A DNA stretch of 5,359 nt from DASRFR01 sp035651455 (GTDB taxonomy: Bacteria; Acidobacteriota; Terriglobia; Terriglobales; Acidobacteriaceae). The stretch is taken from positions 1-5,359 of the forward strand of contig DASRFR010000056.1 of the NCBI GenBank assembly GCA_035651455.1. The letters are read 5' to 3'. The first letter of the stretch is position 1, and each line of letters opens with the position of its first letter. Below are positions 5,342 through 5,359 of this stretch, piece after piece. The translations under genes were made by a program, and so were the position numbers. Under the pieces are notes generated by a model that had not been told where the DNA came from, searched no databases, and saw only the letters and a list, made by a program, of their open reading frames with translations.

Positions 5342-5359
5342 CGCTTGTCTTCATACGCA

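Overview
The window reads as a moderately GC-rich bacterial accessory region, probably a piece of an integrated or formerly mobile element. No gene here fixes the species. The methyltransferase-like gene resembles the DUF6094 family and the left-edge gene resembles the DUF4143/COG1373 ATPases. From memory, that gene mix and the codon use suit a soil or sediment bacterium of an Acidobacteriota-like lineage. This is an inference from style, not a taxonomic assignment.

Left part (1-1058). The N-terminus of a DUF4143-type ATPase runs off the left edge on the minus strand. It is preceded by a good sigma70-like promoter whose -10 box lies inside a perfect 24-bp palindrome that reaches the start codon. 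This points to an autoregulated, nearly leaderless transcript. Next, on the plus strand, is what looks like a decayed single-stranded DNA-binding protein gene: its pieces sit in different frames, but it still ends in an acidic tail closing with IPF. After that comes a 137-residue plus-strand hypothetical protein with one CxxC pair and a good ribosome binding site.

Middle part (1095-3802). A large minus-strand gene encodes a protein with a J-like domain that lacks the HPD tripeptide, flanked by long unassigned regions. It is transcribed away from a plus-strand gene for a class I SAM-dependent, NPPY-type methyltransferase-like protein (DUF6094-like). The latter starts at a GTG behind a perfect AGGAGG.

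Right part (3832-5359). Two hypothetical genes follow the methyltransferase-like gene as an operon: 29 bp between the first pair, then a 35-bp overlap with a strong internal Shine-Dalgarno site. The last gene runs tail to tail into a short minus-strand ORF that looks like the C-terminal end of an AbiEii/DUF1814-type nucleotidyltransferase toxin. The overlap suggests a recombination junction near 4960 that gave the plus-strand gene a replacement C-terminus.

How they may work together: the J-like protein and the methyltransferase-like operon share one divergent control region and are the most likely functional unit. The ssb remnant, the ATPase and the AbiEii-like fragment look like the worn edges of mobile or defence DNA around it. 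No tRNA, rRNA, CRISPR array or insertion sequence was seen.
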